A DNA stretch of 64,000 bases from Streptomyces roseicoloratus (lineage in GTDB: Bacteria > Actinomycetota > Actinomycetes > Streptomycetales > Streptomycetaceae): assembly GCF_004117935.1 (NCBI RefSeq), contig NZ_SDOY01000131.1, positions 124,001-188,000 on the forward strand, given 5' to 3'. Below are positions 1 to 9,778 of the stretch, piece by piece. Position 1 is the stretch's first letter, and each line of letters starts with the position of its first letter. The notes beneath the pieces were generated by a model, which saw only the letters and a program-made list of their open reading frames with translations, was not told the DNA's origin and made no database searches. Both the position numbers and the translations under genes were made by a program.

Positions 1-122
1 ACTTCCTCTACTTCGGTAAGAGCGGCTACGCCTGTGCCATGGGCGTCGTGATGCTGCTGCTCACCCTGATCGTGTCCGTGGTCACGCTGCGCGCCACCCG
101 CCGCGAGCGCCTCGAGTTCTGA
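1..122 (+). CDS. Sugar ABC transporter permease, C-terminal end (partial)
   Basis: Only the last 39 codons of a plus-strand gene are inside the window. The frame ends at TGA 120-122. The translated end has one hydrophobic segment (about residues 12-28 of the visible part) followed by a basic tail ending RRERLEF, typical of the C-terminus of a MalF-type sugar permease. It lies 14 bp upstream of a MalG-type permease, so the two form one operon. By gene order next to rok7B7 this should be NgcF of the N-acetylglucosamine/chitobiose importer, but the visible part is too short to prove the substrate. Confidence 0.7.
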   Translation, partial: FLYFGKSGYACAMGVVMLLLTLIVSVVTLRATRRERLEF

Positions 123-136
123 GCGGGAGAACGACG

Positions 137-1081
137 ATGACTGCACCCATCCAGAAGTCCGACACCACCGTCCCGGCCGGGGCCGCCGTGCCGCGGCAGC
201 GCGCGGCGGGCAAGGGGCGCGAGCCCGCGTCCGGCCCGGTCCGCGAGGGCATCGTCCTCAACGTCTTCTCGCACGGCTTCCTCGCCCTGTGGGCGCTGAT
301 GATCGTGCTGCCGCTGATCTGGCTGGTCCTGAGCTCCTTCAAGACCGACAGCCAGATCGCCGGGTCCGCCTTCGGCTGGCCGGAGAACTGGTCCCTGGAC
401 GTCTTCAGCCGCGCCTGGGCCAAGGGCATCGGCGACTACTTCGTGAACACCGTGATCGTCCTGGTGTTCTCGGTGCCGCTGACCATGCTCTTCGGCTCGA
501 TGGCGGCGTACGTGCTCGCCCGCTACGAGTTCTGGGGCAACCGGCTCGTCTACTACTTCTTCGTGGCCGGCGCCATGTTCCCGGTCTTCCTGGCGCTCGT
601 CCCGCTCTTCTTCATGGTGAAGATGCTCGGGATGCTCAACACCTACCAGGGCCTGATCCTGGTGTACGTCGCCTACTCGATGCCGTTCACCGTCTTCTTC
701 ATGCACTCCTTCTTCCGGACGCTGCCGACGGCGGTCTTCGAGGCGGCGATCCTGGACGGCGCCTCGCACACCCGGGCCTTCTTCCAGGTGATGCTGCCGA
801 TGGCCAAGCCGGGCCTGCTCAGCGTGGGCATCTTCAACACGCTGGGGCAGTGGAACCAGTTCATCCTGCCGACGGTGCTCATGCAGCCGCAGAGCGGTGA
901 CGACCCGGAGCGCTACGTGCTCACCCAGGGCCTCATCCAGCTGGAGCAGCAGCAGGGCTACGAGACCGACCTGCCGGTGCTCTTCGCCGGCGTGACCATC
1001 GCCATGATCCCGATGCTCGTCGTCTACCTGTCCTTCCAGCGGCAGGTCCAGGCGGGTCTCACTTCGGCCACGCTCAAGTAA
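137..1081 (+). CDS. ngcG: Carbohydrate ABC transporter permease (MalG type, NgcG-like)
   Basis: A 314-residue inner-membrane permease. Residues 1-40 are a basic, Ala/Pro-rich cytoplasmic tail, followed by about six membrane segments (first at 45-66). The EAA loop that contacts the ATPase is clear at residues 202-208 (EAAILDG). It follows the partial upstream permease at once and ends just before a strong terminator. In S. coelicolor the permease next to rok7B7 is NgcG of the N-acetylglucosamine/chitobiose importer. The substrate is inferred from this gene order, not from the sequence. No ATPase gene is adjacent, which fits importers that share the MsiK ATPase. Confidence 0.8.
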   Translation: MTAPIQKSDTTVPAGAAVPRQRAAGKGREPASGPVREGIVLNVFSHGFLALWALMIVLPLIWLVLSSFKTDSQIAGSAFGWPENWSLDVFSRAWAKGIGDYFVNTVIVLVFSVPLTMLFGSMAAYVLARYEFWGNRLVYYFFVAGAMFPVFLALVPLFFMVKMLGMLNTYQGLILVYVAYSMPFTVFFMHSFFRTLPTAVFEAAILDGASHTRAFFQVMLPMAKPGLLSVGIFNTLGQWNQFILPTVLMQPQSGDDPERYVLTQGLIQLEQQQGYETDLPVLFAGVTIAMIPMLVVYLSFQRQVQAGLTSATLK

Positions 1082-1098
1082 CGAGCCGGTCGCCCGCC

Positions 1099-1139
1099 GT
1101 CCGGCCCCGGAGAGTCCGCTCTCCGGGGCCGGACTTTTT
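1099..1139 (+). terminator. Rho-independent terminator after ngcG
   Basis: A perfect 16-bp stem (1099-1114 pairs with 1119-1134), a 4-nt loop TCCG and a run of five T residues (1135-1139). It closes the sugar-permease operon and separates it from rok7B7. Confidence 0.92.
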
Positions 1140-1238
1140 CATTCCGGATTCGACTACCGTCGAGGACTTGACGGCGACAAGCCCCACGAAGGAGCTTGGA
1201 GTTCATAACTTGTACACGTCGTAGGGTGGAGAGAGTCA

Positions 1239-2459
1239 ATGGAGACTCCGGGGTCGCAGTCCTCGCTGCACCGGGCCAATCTCGAGCGGGTCGTCCGGGC
1301 GGTACGGATGGCCGGATCGCTCACCCAGGCGGAGATCGCCCGGACGACCGGCCTGTCGGCCGCCACGGTCTCCAACATCGTGCGGGAGCTGAAGGACGGC
1401 GGCACCGTCGAGGTCACGCCGACCTCCGCGGGCGGGCGCCGGGCCCGCAGCGTCTCGCTCAGCGGCGACGCCGGCATCGTCATCGGCGTCGACTTCGGGC
1501 ACACGCACCTGCGGGTCGCGGTCGGCAACCTGGCCCACCAGGTGCTCGCCGAGGAGTCCGAGCCGCTGGACGTCGACGCCTCGGCCGCGGAGGGCTTCGA
1601 CCGGGCGGAACAGCTGGTCAGCCGCCTGATCGCGGCCACCGGCATCGGCCGGGACAAGGTCGTCGGCGTGGGCCTGGGCGTTCCGGGTCCGATCGACGTC
1701 TCCTCGGGCCTCCTGGGCTCCACGTCGATCCTGCCGGGCTGGAGCGGGATCAACCCCGCCGACGAACTCTCGGCCCGCCTCGGCGTGCCCGTGCACGTCG
1801 ACAACGACGCCAACCTCGGTGCCCTCGGCGAGCTCGTCTGGGGCAGCGGGCGGGGCGTCAGGGACCTGGCGTACATCAAGGTGGCCAGCGGTGTCGGCGC
1901 CGGTCTGGTGATCGACGGACGGGTCTACCGGGGCCCGGGCGGCACGGCCGGCGAGATCGGGCACATCACCCTGGACGAGTCCGGTCCGGTCTGCCGCTGC
2001 GGCAACCGGGGCTGCCTGGAGACCTTCACGGCCGCCCGCTACGTCCTGCCGCTGCTCCAGCCCAGCCACGGGCCCGGTCTGACCATGGAACGGGTGGTCC
2101 AGCTGGCCCGCGAGGGCGACCCGGGCTGCCGCCGGGTCGTCGCGGACGTCGGCCGCCACATCGGCAGCGGCGTCGCCAACCTCTGCAACCTCCTGAACCC
2201 GAGCCGGGTCGTGCTCGGCGGCGACCTCGCGGAGGCCGGGGAGCTGGTCCTGGCGCCCATCAGGGACTCCGTCTCGCGCTACGCCATCCCCAGTGCCGCC
2301 CGGCAGCTGTCGCTGGCTCCCGGCGCCCTGGGCGGGCGCGCGGAGGTGCTGGGCGCCCTCGCCCTCGTGCTCAGCGAGATGGGCGATTCGACGCTTTTGC
2401 AGGGATCCGAGGGTGGTTTTTCGGCCGCCTCGAGCCCCAAGTCGCCTGCCTTCACTTAG
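1239..2459 (+). CDS. rok7B7: ROK-family transcriptional regulator Rok7B7
   Basis: A 406-residue ROK regulator. Residues 20-60 form a winged-helix DNA-binding domain (LTQAEIARTTGLSAATVSN), followed by a sugar-kinase-like ROK domain. Visible ROK features are DND at 188-190, GEIGH at 238-242 and the zinc motif with C252, C254 and C259 (CRCGNRGC). The ATG start follows a GGAGAG ribosome site. It sits between the Ngc-type permeases and xylFGH, exactly as Rok7B7 does in S. coelicolor, where it affects xylose uptake, carbon control, development and antibiotic production. Identification rests on domain structure plus this gene order. Confidence 0.88.
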   Translation: METPGSQSSLHRANLERVVRAVRMAGSLTQAEIARTTGLSAATVSNIVRELKDGGTVEVTPTSAGGRRARSVSLSGDAGIVIGVDFGHTHLRVAVGNLAHQVLAEESEPLDVDASAAEGFDRAEQLVSRLIAATGIGRDKVVGVGLGVPGPIDVSSGLLGSTSILPGWSGINPADELSARLGVPVHVDNDANLGALGELVWGSGRGVRDLAYIKVASGVGAGLVIDGRVYRGPGGTAGEIGHITLDESGPVCRCGNRGCLETFTAARYVLPLLQPSHGPGLTMERVVQLAREGDPGCRRVVADVGRHIGSGVANLCNLLNPSRVVLGGDLAEAGELVLAPIRDSVSRYAIPSAARQLSLAPGALGGRAEVLGALALVLSEMGDSTLLQGSEGGFSAASSPKSPAFT

Positions 2460-2460
2460 A

Positions 2461-2489
2461 TAACGAATGGCACCGTTGCCATCTCGTTA
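2461..2489. promoter_or_regulatory. AT-rich dyad between rok7B7 and xylF
   Basis: An inverted repeat begins one base after the rok7B7 stop: TAACGAATGGCA (2461-2472), loop CCGT, TGCCATCTCGTTA (2477-2489), with a single bulged base. It is far more AT-rich than its surroundings. It could be an operator for the xylF promoter or a weak terminator for rok7B7; there is no clean T-run after it, which favours an operator. Confidence 0.5.
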
Positions 2490-2493
2490 AAGA

Positions 2494-2506
2494 TTTACTT
2501 CTTGAC
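2494..2506 (+). promoter_or_regulatory. Candidate Rok7B7 binding site upstream of xylF
   Basis: TTTACTTCTTGAC fits the degenerate motif TTKAMKHSTTSAV that I recall being reported for Rok7B7 of S. avermitilis. It lies 76 bp before the xylF start. The consensus comes from memory and is degenerate, so this is suggestive only. Confidence 0.4.
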
Positions 2507-2581
2507 GTCGCAGCCACGGCCGAGTTGACTTCCAGCCACCTCGGCCGCAACGTCGCGGCCTCGTCAGGGAGGCAACACCAC

Positions 2582-3679
2582 ATGAACGCAGTAACGCGTC
2601 GCGTCGTCATAGGTACGGCCGCGGTTTCCATGGCCCTCTCGCTCGCCGCCTGTGGCCAGGCCGGCGACAACTCCGACGGTGCGAGCGGCGGCGACGGCAA
2701 GACCATCGGTCTGCTGCTGCCCGAGAACAAGACCACGCGCTACGAGACCTTCGACCGCCCGATCATCGAGGCGAAGATCAAGGCCCTCTGCTCCGACTGC
2801 GAGGTCAAGTACAACAACGCCGCGCAGGACACCGAGACGCAGAAGAAGCAGTTCGACGCGCTGGTCACCCAGGGCGTCAAGGTGATCATCCTGGACTCGG
2901 TCGACTACAAGGCCACCAAGTCCTGGGTCCAGCAGGCTGAGAAGAAGGGCGTCAAGGTCGTCGCGTACGACCGCCTGGCCGAGGGCCCGATCTCCGCCTA
3001 CGTCTCGTACGACAACGAGAAGATCGGCCGCCTGCAGGGCGAGGCCCTGGTGAAGGCGCTCGGCGACAAGGCGAAGGACGCCAACGTTGTCATGATCAAC
3101 GGTTCGCCGACCGACCCGAACGCCCCGCTGTTCAAGAAGGGCGCCCACAGCGTCCTCGACGGCGGCGTGAAGAAGGTCGTCTACGAGCAGGACATCCCGG
3201 ACTGGTCCCCGGACGAGGCCAACAAGAAGATGGGTGCCGCCATCGACTCCCTGGGCAAGACCGGCTTCCAGGGCGTGTACTCGGCCAACGACGGCATGGC
3301 CGGCGGCATCATCACCGCCCTCAACAAGCAGGGCCTCAAGCTCCCGGTCGGCGGCCAGGACGCCGAGCTCGCCGGTCTGCAGCGCATCCTCAAGGGCGAC
3401 CAGGCCTTCACGATCTACAAGCAGATCAAGCCCGAGGCCGAGACCACCGCCGAGATCGCGGTCAAGCTCCTCAAGGGCGAGAGCATCGACGGCCTGACCC
3501 CGGTCAAGGTCACCAGCCTCACCGGCGAGTTCAAGGACATCCCGGCCAAGCTGTACGACGCGCAGATCGTGACCAAGGAGAACATCGCCTCCACGATCAT
3601 CGCGGACAACGTCTACAAGGCGGCCGACATCTGCACCGCCGAGTACAAGGCGGCCTGCGACGCGGCGGGCATCAAGTAG
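2582..3679 (+). CDS. xylF: Xylose ABC transporter substrate-binding lipoprotein XylF
   Basis: A 365-residue periplasmic-binding-type protein anchored outside the membrane. The N-terminus is a lipoprotein signal with lipobox LAAC (Cys at residue 25). A sugar-binding protein fold of the XylF/RbsB class follows (GKTIGLLLPENKTTRYE at the start of the mature domain). The ATG at 2582 was chosen because the signal peptide begins there, although the frame stays open back into rok7B7. The mature C-terminus carries several Cys residues (DICTAEYKAACDA). A hairpin before xylG should give the binding protein higher expression than the transporter. Confidence 0.9.
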   Translation: MNAVTRRVVIGTAAVSMALSLAACGQAGDNSDGASGGDGKTIGLLLPENKTTRYETFDRPIIEAKIKALCSDCEVKYNNAAQDTETQKKQFDALVTQGVKVIILDSVDYKATKSWVQQAEKKGVKVVAYDRLAEGPISAYVSYDNEKIGRLQGEALVKALGDKAKDANVVMINGSPTDPNAPLFKKGAHSVLDGGVKKVVYEQDIPDWSPDEANKKMGAAIDSLGKTGFQGVYSANDGMAGGIITALNKQGLKLPVGGQDAELAGLQRILKGDQAFTIYKQIKPEAETTAEIAVKLLKGESIDGLTPVKVTSLTGEFKDIPAKLYDAQIVTKENIASTIIADNVYKAADICTAEYKAACDAAGIK

Positions 3680-3699
3680 CCCTCCGCCCCACGGAACCG

Positions 3700-3754
3700 G
3701 TCCGGCGCACCCCGCCCCGTCTCACGCCCCGCAAGCGGGGGCGGGGCGCCGGAC
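3700..3754 (+). terminator. Intra-operon hairpin between xylF and xylG
   Basis: A long, slightly bulged hairpin (3700-3718 with 3738-3754, GTCCGGCG against CGCCGGAC at the base) lies just after the xylF stop. It has no T-run. Such hairpins after binding-protein genes commonly stabilise the upstream mRNA or attenuate transcription into the membrane genes. Confidence 0.6.
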
Positions 3755-3869
3755 TCCTCTCGTACCCCTTCTTCTCTCTCCCCGAAGGGGCTCCTCCCTC
3801 CCCCTCCCCGAGGGGCGGGAACCCCCGCACCACATCCCCGCCGGTCAGGCGGCGAAGGAGATGATTCAC

Positions 3870-4655
3870 GTGTCCGCTACGCCCGTGCTGGCGTTGCGCG
3901 GGGTCTCCAAGCGGTTCGGCGCCGTCCAGGTGCTCACCGATGTCGATCTGGAGATCCATGCCGGAGAGGTCGTCGCCCTGGTGGGCGACAACGGCGCCGG
4001 CAAGTCCACCCTCGTCAAGACGATCTCGGGCGTCCACCCGATCGACGAGGGCACCATCGAGTGGGACGGCCGTCCGGTCCAGATCACCAAGCCCCACGAC
4101 TCCCAGAACCTCGGGGTCGCGACCGTCTACCAGGACCTGGCGCTCTGCGACAACCTCGACGTGGTCGCCAACCTCTTCCTCGGCAGTGAGCTCAGCTCTG
4201 CCCGGGTCCTCGACGAGATCGCCATGGAGAAGCGGGCCCGGGAGCTCCTGGACACCCTGTCCATCCGCATCCCGTCGGTCCGCATACCCGTGGCCGCCCT
4301 CTCCGGCGGCCAGCGCCAGGTCGTGGCCATCGCCCGCGCCCTGATCGGCGACCCCAAGATCGTCATCCTGGACGAGCCCACCGCCGCCCTCGGCGTCGAG
4401 CAGACCGCACAGGTGCTCGACCTGGTGGAGCGGCTGCGCGAGCGCGGCCACGGAGTCATCCTCATCAGCCACAACATGGCCGACGTCCGCGCCGTCGCGG
4501 ACAAGGTCGCCGTCCTCCGCCTCGGCCGCAACAACGGTGTCTTCGACGTCAAGGACACCACCCACGAGACGATCATCGCCGCCATCACCGGTGCCACGGA
4601 CAACGCCGTGACCCGCCGGCAGGCCCGTACCGCCTCGAAGGAGGACGCCAAGTGA
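3870..4655 (+). CDS. xylG: Xylose ABC transporter ATP-binding protein XylG (single domain)
   Basis: A cytoplasmic ABC ATPase of about 261 residues with Walker A GDNGAGKS, signature LSGGQRQ, Walker B VILDEP and the H-loop ISHNMADV. E. coli XylG is a double-domain protein of about 510 residues; this is the single-domain form. An in-frame ATG at 3861 touches the GAAGGAG ribosome site, so the GTG at 3870, nine bases downstream, is the likelier start. The stop overlaps the xylH start by 4 bp (GTGA), so the two are translationally coupled. Confidence 0.88.
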   Translation: MSATPVLALRGVSKRFGAVQVLTDVDLEIHAGEVVALVGDNGAGKSTLVKTISGVHPIDEGTIEWDGRPVQITKPHDSQNLGVATVYQDLALCDNLDVVANLFLGSELSSARVLDEIAMEKRARELLDTLSIRIPSVRIPVAALSGGQRQVVAIARALIGDPKIVILDEPTAALGVEQTAQVLDLVERLRERGHGVILISHNMADVRAVADKVAVLRLGRNNGVFDVKDTTHETIIAAITGATDNAVTRRQARTASKEDAK

Positions 4656-5986
4656 GCGACCTCACGAAGAACCCCGCCCCGGAGACCCCGGAAACCCCGC
4701 AGACCCCGCAGACCCCGGACACCCCGGCCACGGCCGCCGAGGAGTCCGCCGCCCCGGTGCCGGCCGTCGACCCCCGCCTCCTGGTCCGCGAGGAAGGCAT
4801 CAAGGGCTACTGGACCGAGTTCACCCGCAAGATCCGCGGCGGCGAGCTCGGCTCGCTCCCCGTGATCCTCGGCCTGATCGTCATCGCCGTCGTCTTCCAG
4901 CTCCAGAACAGCAACTTCCTGTCCGCGAGCTCGGTCGCCAACGTCGCCGTGTACGCCTCAGGCCTCGGCATCATGGCCGTCGGCATCGTCTTCGTCCTCG
5001 TCCTCGGCGAGATCGACCTCTCCATGGGTTCGGTCGCCGGTGTCGGCGCCGCCGTCTGGGCCGGCCTGCAGGTCGGCAACGGCATGAACGAGTGGGTGGC
5101 CATCCTGCTCGCCGTGCTCTCCGGCACCGCCATCGGCGCGCTGCACGGCTTCTTCTTCGCGAAGATCGGCGTCCCCGCCTTCGTGGTCACCCTGGCCGGC
5201 TTCCTCGGCTGGATGGGCCTCCAGGAATGGCTCATGGGCGGCGAGGGCTCCATCAACACGCCGTCCGGCAGCGTGGTGGAGAACCTCACCAACTACTTCT
5301 TCGCCGACAAGATCGCCGCCTACGGCCTCGCCCTGGTCGCCATCGCCGCGTACCTGTACTCGCTGCTGCGCGACAGCAGCCGCCGCAAGGCCGCCCTCCT
5401 GCCGGCCCGCCCGCTCAGCGAGATCGTGCTGCGCACCGCCGTCGTCGCGATCCTCGTCCTCGTCGTCGCCTACGTCATGAACGAGCCCGCCGGCGCCCGC
5501 GGCCTGCCGCTCGCCCTGGTGCTCTTCCTGGCCGTGCTGGTGCTCGCCGACTTCGTCGCCCGCCGCACCCTCTTCGGCCGCAAGGTGTTCGCGGTCGGCG
5601 GCAACGCCGAGGCGGCCCGCCGCGCCGGCATCAACGTGGACCGGGTCCGGATCGCCGTCTTCGCGATCTCCGGCACCCTCGCCGCCTTCGGCGGCCTGTT
5701 CATCGCGAGCCTCTCCGGCGGCGCGACCAAGAGCCTCGGCGGCGGCAACACGCTGATGCTGGTCATCGCCGCGGCCGTGATCGGCGGCACCAGCCTCTTC
5801 GGCGGCCGCGGCAAGGTCTGGTCGGCACTCCTGGGCATGATCGTGATCCAGTCGATCCAGCAGGGCCTGAACATGATCGGCATGTCCAACGCGATCCAGA
5901 ACATGATCACCGGCGCGGTGCTGCTCGCCGCCGTCGTGATCGACTCGGTGTCCCGCCGCACGCAGAAGACCGCGGGCCGCGCGTAA
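4652..5986 (+). CDS. xylH: Xylose ABC transporter permease XylH
   Basis: A 444-residue multi-spanning permease of the RbsC/XylH family with about 10-12 hydrophobic helices. Residues 5-25 form a Thr-Pro repeat tail ([15 protein letters not shown]) coded by 9-bp DNA repeats, before the first membrane segment. The GTG start overlaps the xylG stop. The C-terminal half has the family pattern [12 protein letters not shown] and [11 protein letters not shown] perfect hairpin follows the stop. With XylF and XylG it completes a xylose importer; the substrate follows from S. coelicolor gene order. Confidence 0.88.
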   Translation: MSDLTKNPAPETPETPQTPQTPDTPATAAEESAAPVPAVDPRLLVREEGIKGYWTEFTRKIRGGELGSLPVILGLIVIAVVFQLQNSNFLSASSVANVAVYASGLGIMAVGIVFVLVLGEIDLSMGSVAGVGAAVWAGLQVGNGMNEWVAILLAVLSGTAIGALHGFFFAKIGVPAFVVTLAGFLGWMGLQEWLMGGEGSINTPSGSVVENLTNYFFADKIAAYGLALVAIAAYLYSLLRDSSRRKAALLPARPLSEIVLRTAVVAILVLVVAYVMNEPAGARGLPLALVLFLAVLVLADFVARRTLFGRKVFAVGGNAEAARRAGINVDRVRIAVFAISGTLAAFGGLFIASLSGGATKSLGGGNTLMLVIAAAVIGGTSLFGGRGKVWSALLGMIVIQSIQQGLNMIGMSNAIQNMITGAVLLAAVVIDSVSRRTQKTAGRA

Positions 5987-6005
5987 CGCACATCACGGAC
6001 AGTCC

Positions 6006-6033
6006 GCCCGGCGCCGGGAAACCGGCGCCGGGC
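6006..6033 (+). terminator. Terminator after xylH
   Basis: A perfect 12-bp stem (6006-6017 with 6022-6033) with a GAAA tetraloop lies 20 bp after the xylH stop. There is no T-run, as is common for Streptomyces hairpin terminators. Confidence 0.8.
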
Positions 6034-6189
6034 GCTGCTGCGTCCGGACCAGTGGACGGGGCAGACGGACCAGCGGTGTGTCGGCCATCGGAGTGGTGCG
6101 GCAGCGCGGGCCCGATGCCCACGATCCAAGACGGAACATTAGACTCGACAAATCGGCAAGCTCGACCAGTTCAAAGCAAGGAGGCACGG

Positions 6190-8109
6190 GTGGCTCTGCT
6201 GACCCGTATCAGGGGACCGCGAGACCTGGACCGGCTCTCCTCGGAACAGCTGGACCAGCTGGCCGAGGAGATCAGGTCGTTCCTCGTGGACGCCGTCTCC
6301 AAGACCGGCGGGCACCTCGGCCCCAACCTCGGCGTGGTCGAGCTGACCATCGCCCTGCACCGCGTCTTCGACTCGCCCAAGGACAAGGTCCTGTGGGACA
6401 CCGGCCACCAGAGTTACGTGCACAAGCTGCTCACCGGCCGCCAGGACTTCTCCAAGCTCAAGATGAAGGGCGGCCTGTCGGGCTACCCCTCGCAGGCCGA
6501 GTCCGAGCACGACGTCATCGAGAACTCGCACGCCTCGACGGTCCTCGGCTGGGCCGACGGCCTCGCCAAGGCCAACCAGATCCTGAAGAAGGACGACCAC
6601 GTCGTCGCCGTCATCGGTGACGGCGCGCTCACCGGCGGCATGGCCTGGGAGGCGCTGAACAACATCGCCGACGCGAAGGACCGCCCGCTCGTCATCGTCG
6701 TCAACGACAACGAGCGCTCCTACGCGCCCACCATCGGCGGCCTCGCCAACCACCTGGCGACCCTGCGCACCACCGACGGCTACGAGCGCTTCCTCGCCCG
6801 CGGCAAGGACATCCTGGAGCGCACGCCCGTCGTCGGGAAGCCGCTCTACGAGACGCTGCACGGCGCCAAGAAGGGCCTGAAGGACTTCATCGCCCCGCAG
6901 GGCATGTTCGAGGACCTCGGCCTGAAGTACGTCGGCCCCATCGACGGGCACGACATCGAGGCCCTGGAGTCCGCCCTCACCCGCGCCAAGCGCTTCGGCG
7001 GCCCGGTCATCGTGCACTGCCTCACCGAGAAGGGCCGCGGCTACCAGCCCGCCCTCCAGGACGAGGCCGACCGCTTCCACGCCGTCGGCAAGATCCACCC
7101 CGACACCGGTCTGCCGATCGCCTCCTCCGGCGCCGACTGGACCGGCGTCTTCGCCGACGAGATGGTCGCGCTCGGCAAGGAGCGCGAGGACATCGTCGCG
7201 ATCACCGCCGCGATGCTCCAGCCCGTCGGCCTCGACAAGTTCGCCAAGTCCTTCCCCGAGCGCGTGTTCGACGTGGGCATCGCCGAGCAGCACGGTGCGG
7301 TCTCCGCGGCCGGCCTCGCCACCGGCGGCCTCCACCCGGTCTTCGCCGTCTACGCGACCTTCCTCAACCGCGCCTTCGACCAGGTCCTGATGGACGTGGC
7401 CCTGCACAAGTGCGGCGTCACCTTCGTGCTCGACCGGGCCGGCATCACCGGCACCGACGGCGCCTCCCACAACGGCATGTGGGACATGTCGATCCTCCAG
7501 GTCGTGCCCGGCCTCCGGCTCGCCGCGCCGCGCGACGCCGACCAGGTCCGTGCCCAGCTGCGCGAGGCCGTCGAGGTCACCGACGCGCCCACCGTGGTCC
7601 GCTTCTCCAAGGGCGCGGTCGGCCCGGCCGTCCCGGCGCTGCGCCGGGTCGGCGGCATGGACGTGCTGCGCGAGGCCGGCAGCGACAAGCCCGACGTCCT
7701 CCTCGTGTCCGTGGGCGCCCTCGCGCCCATGTGCCTGGAGATCGCCGGCCTCCTCGACAAGCAGGGCATCTCCACCACCGTGGTCGACCCGCGCTGGGTC
7801 AAGCCGGTCGACGAGGCCCTCGCCCCGCTCGCCGAGCAGCACCGCGTGGTCGTCACCGTCGAGGACAACAGCCGCGTCGGCGGCGTCGGCTCCGCCGTCG
7901 CCCAGGCCCTGCGCGACGCCGGCGTGGACGTGCCGCTGCGCGACTTCGGCATCCCGCCGCGCTTCCTCGACCACGCCTCCCGCCCCGAGATCCTGGCCGA
8001 GATCGGGCTGACCGCCCCGGACATCGCGCGTCAGGTCACCGGCCTGGTCTCGCGCCTGGACGGCCGGTTCGAGACGAGCAGTCAGGCCGTGGAGCCCGCG
8101 CGCGACTGA
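6190..8109 (+). CDS. dxs: 1-deoxy-D-xylulose-5-phosphate synthase
   Basis: A 639-residue thiamine-diphosphate enzyme that condenses pyruvate with glyceraldehyde 3-phosphate, the first step of the MEP isoprenoid pathway. Visible are the substrate-site pattern [15 protein letters not shown], the ThDP/Mg motif [16 protein letters not shown], the transketolase pyrimidine domain with [15 protein letters not shown], and the C-terminal domain. The GTG at 6190 has an AAGGAGG site five bases upstream. The frame is open far upstream into xylH, but that part does not resemble Dxs. The length is normal for the family. Confidence 0.96.
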   Translation: MALLTRIRGPRDLDRLSSEQLDQLAEEIRSFLVDAVSKTGGHLGPNLGVVELTIALHRVFDSPKDKVLWDTGHQSYVHKLLTGRQDFSKLKMKGGLSGYPSQAESEHDVIENSHASTVLGWADGLAKANQILKKDDHVVAVIGDGALTGGMAWEALNNIADAKDRPLVIVVNDNERSYAPTIGGLANHLATLRTTDGYERFLARGKDILERTPVVGKPLYETLHGAKKGLKDFIAPQGMFEDLGLKYVGPIDGHDIEALESALTRAKRFGGPVIVHCLTEKGRGYQPALQDEADRFHAVGKIHPDTGLPIASSGADWTGVFADEMVALGKEREDIVAITAAMLQPVGLDKFAKSFPERVFDVGIAEQHGAVSAAGLATGGLHPVFAVYATFLNRAFDQVLMDVALHKCGVTFVLDRAGITGTDGASHNGMWDMSILQVVPGLRLAAPRDADQVRAQLREAVEVTDAPTVVRFSKGAVGPAVPALRRVGGMDVLREAGSDKPDVLLVSVGALAPMCLEIAGLLDKQGISTTVVDPRWVKPVDEALAPLAEQHRVVVTVEDNSRVGGVGSAVAQALRDAGVDVPLRDFGIPPRFLDHASRPEILAEIGLTAPDIARQVTGLVSRLDGRFETSSQAVEPARD

Positions 8110-8161
8110 CGGCGGTACGAGCCCCCGGCGGACTGACTTCCGGTCACCGAGGGTCAGCATT

Positions 8162-8199
8162 GGGCCGGTCGGACCACCCTTGCGGGTGCCGACCGGCCC
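8162..8199 (+). terminator. Terminator after dxs
   Basis: An 11-bp perfect stem (GGGCCGGTCGG 8162-8172 with CCGACCGGCCC 8189-8199), with a 16-nt loop that can pair internally, 52 bp after the dxs stop. Confidence 0.75.
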
Positions 8200-8254
8200 T
8201 TCCGCGTGCATCCTGGCCTGAGGGCGGGCAGCCCCACTGCCAGGAGGTGCGACG

Positions 8255-9769
8255 GTGAGTACGGACCAGCAGCCACGCGCGAATTCCGGGATGTTCCGGA
8301 CCAAGACGGTCGAGCAGTCGATCCGCGACACCGAGGAACCCGAGCACGCGCTCAAGAAATCCCTCTCCGCCTGGGATCTGACGGTGTTCGGTGTCGGTGT
8401 CATCATCGGCACCGGCATCTTCGTCCTGACCGGCAAGGTGGCCAAGGAGAACGCGGGCCCGGCCACCGCCCTCGCCTTCGTCGCCGCGGGCATCGTCTGC
8501 GCCCTGGCGGCGCTGTGCTACGCGGAGTTCGCCTCGACCGTGCCGGTCGCCGGATCGGCGTACACCTTCGCGTACGCCTCCATCGGCGAGCTGCCGGCCT
8601 GGATCATCGGCTGGGACCTCGTCCTGGAGTTCGCGCTCGGCACCGCCGTCGTCGCCGTCGGCTGGTCCGGATACGTCCGCTCCCTGATGGACAACGTCGA
8701 CTGGCACCTGCCCGCCTCGCTCCAAGGCCCGGACGTGGCCGGCGGCACCTTCGACATCCTCGCGTTCCTGCTGGTCCTCGTGCTGACCGCGATCCTCGTC
8801 GTCGGCATGAAGCTGTCCGCCCGGATCACCGCGATCGTCGTGGCCATCAAGGTGACCGTCGTCATGATCGTCATCATCGCGGGCCTGTTCTTCATCGTCG
8901 GCGACAACTACAAGCCCTTCATCCCGCCGGCCGTCACCCCCGAGGGCGGCGGCAGCAACTGGGACTCGCCGATGGTGCAGCTGATCTTCGGCTACGAGCC
9001 CACCAACTTCGGCGTGATGGGCATCTTCACCGCCGCCTCGGTCGTCTTCTTCGCCTTCATCGGCTTCGACGTCGTCGCCACCGCCGCCGAGGAGACCAAG
9101 CTCCCGCAGCGCGACATGCCCCGCGGCATCCTCGGCTCGCTGTTCATCTGCACCGTGCTCTACGTGGCCGTCGCCCTCGTCGTCACCGGAATGCAGCACT
9201 ACACCGAACTGTCCGTCAGCGCCCCGCTCGCCGACGCCTTCAAGGCCGTCGGGCACCCGTTCTACGCGGGCGTCATCAGCTTCGGCGCCGCCGTCGGCCT
9301 CACCACGGTCTGTCTGATCCTGCTGCTCGGCCAGACCCGCGTCTTCTTCGCGATGAGCCGCGACGGACTGCTGCCCCGCTTCTTCTCGGTGACCCACCCG
9401 AGGTTCAAGACCCCCTACCGGCCCACCATCCTGCTCGGCGTGGTCATCGCGATCGTCTCCGGCTTCACCAGCATCAACGAGCTCGCCACCCTGGTGAACA
9501 TCGGCACCCTGTTCGCCTTCGTCATGGTCGCCGCCGGCGTGATCGTCCTCCGCCGCACCCGCCCCGACCTGCACCGCGCCTTCCGCACCCCGTGGGTGCC
9601 GGCGCTGCCGATCATCTCCATCGCCGCCTCGCTCTGGCTGATGCTCAACCTGCCCGGCGAGACCTGGTTCCGCTTCGCGGTGTGGATGGTCATCGGCGTC
9701 GTCGTGTACTTCGCGTACGGAAGGAAGCACAGCCGCCTCGGCAAGGCGGGCCAGGACGCCACGTACTGA
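8255..9769 (+). CDS. APC-family amino-acid permease (cationic amino-acid transporter type)
   Basis: A 504-residue integral membrane protein with 12 or more hydrophobic helices. The N-terminal region has the APC/CAT pattern LSAWDLTVFGVGVIIGTGIFVLTG (in part), then AGPATALAF and CYAEFASTVPVAGSAYT, all typical of the CAT/YfnA branch. The GTG start has an AGGAGG site. In S. coelicolor an amino-acid permease also follows dxs. The exact substrate cannot be read from the sequence; arginine/lysine-type or broad neutral uptake are both possible. It ends 9 bp before a convergent minus-strand gene. Confidence 0.85.
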   Translation: MSTDQQPRANSGMFRTKTVEQSIRDTEEPEHALKKSLSAWDLTVFGVGVIIGTGIFVLTGKVAKENAGPATALAFVAAGIVCALAALCYAEFASTVPVAGSAYTFAYASIGELPAWIIGWDLVLEFALGTAVVAVGWSGYVRSLMDNVDWHLPASLQGPDVAGGTFDILAFLLVLVLTAILVVGMKLSARITAIVVAIKVTVVMIVIIAGLFFIVGDNYKPFIPPAVTPEGGGSNWDSPMVQLIFGYEPTNFGVMGIFTAASVVFFAFIGFDVVATAAEETKLPQRDMPRGILGSLFICTVLYVAVALVVTGMQHYTELSVSAPLADAFKAVGHPFYAGVISFGAAVGLTTVCLILLLGQTRVFFAMSRDGLLPRFFSVTHPRFKTPYRPTILLGVVIAIVSGFTSINELATLVNIGTLFAFVMVAAGVIVLRRTRPDLHRAFRTPWVPALPIISIAASLWLMLNLPGETWFRFAVWMVIGVVVYFAYGRKHSRLGKAGQDATY

Positions 9770-9778
9770 CGCCCCGGC

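Noticed and set aside
1196-3679. Apparent 827-residue protein joining the rok7B7 region to xylF
   Set aside because: The part before 2582 is a shadow frame of rok7B7. The lipoprotein signal of XylF marks the real start.
5092-8109. Apparent xylH-shadow/dxs 1005-residue fusion
   Set aside because: The first 366 codons are an out-of-frame shadow of xylH with no Dxs similarity; the GTG at 6190 has a proper ribosome site.
6139-8493. 784-residue open frame on the minus strand
   Set aside because: It lies opposite dxs. Long antisense frames are normal in GC-rich Streptomyces DNA and it lacks any recognisable domain.
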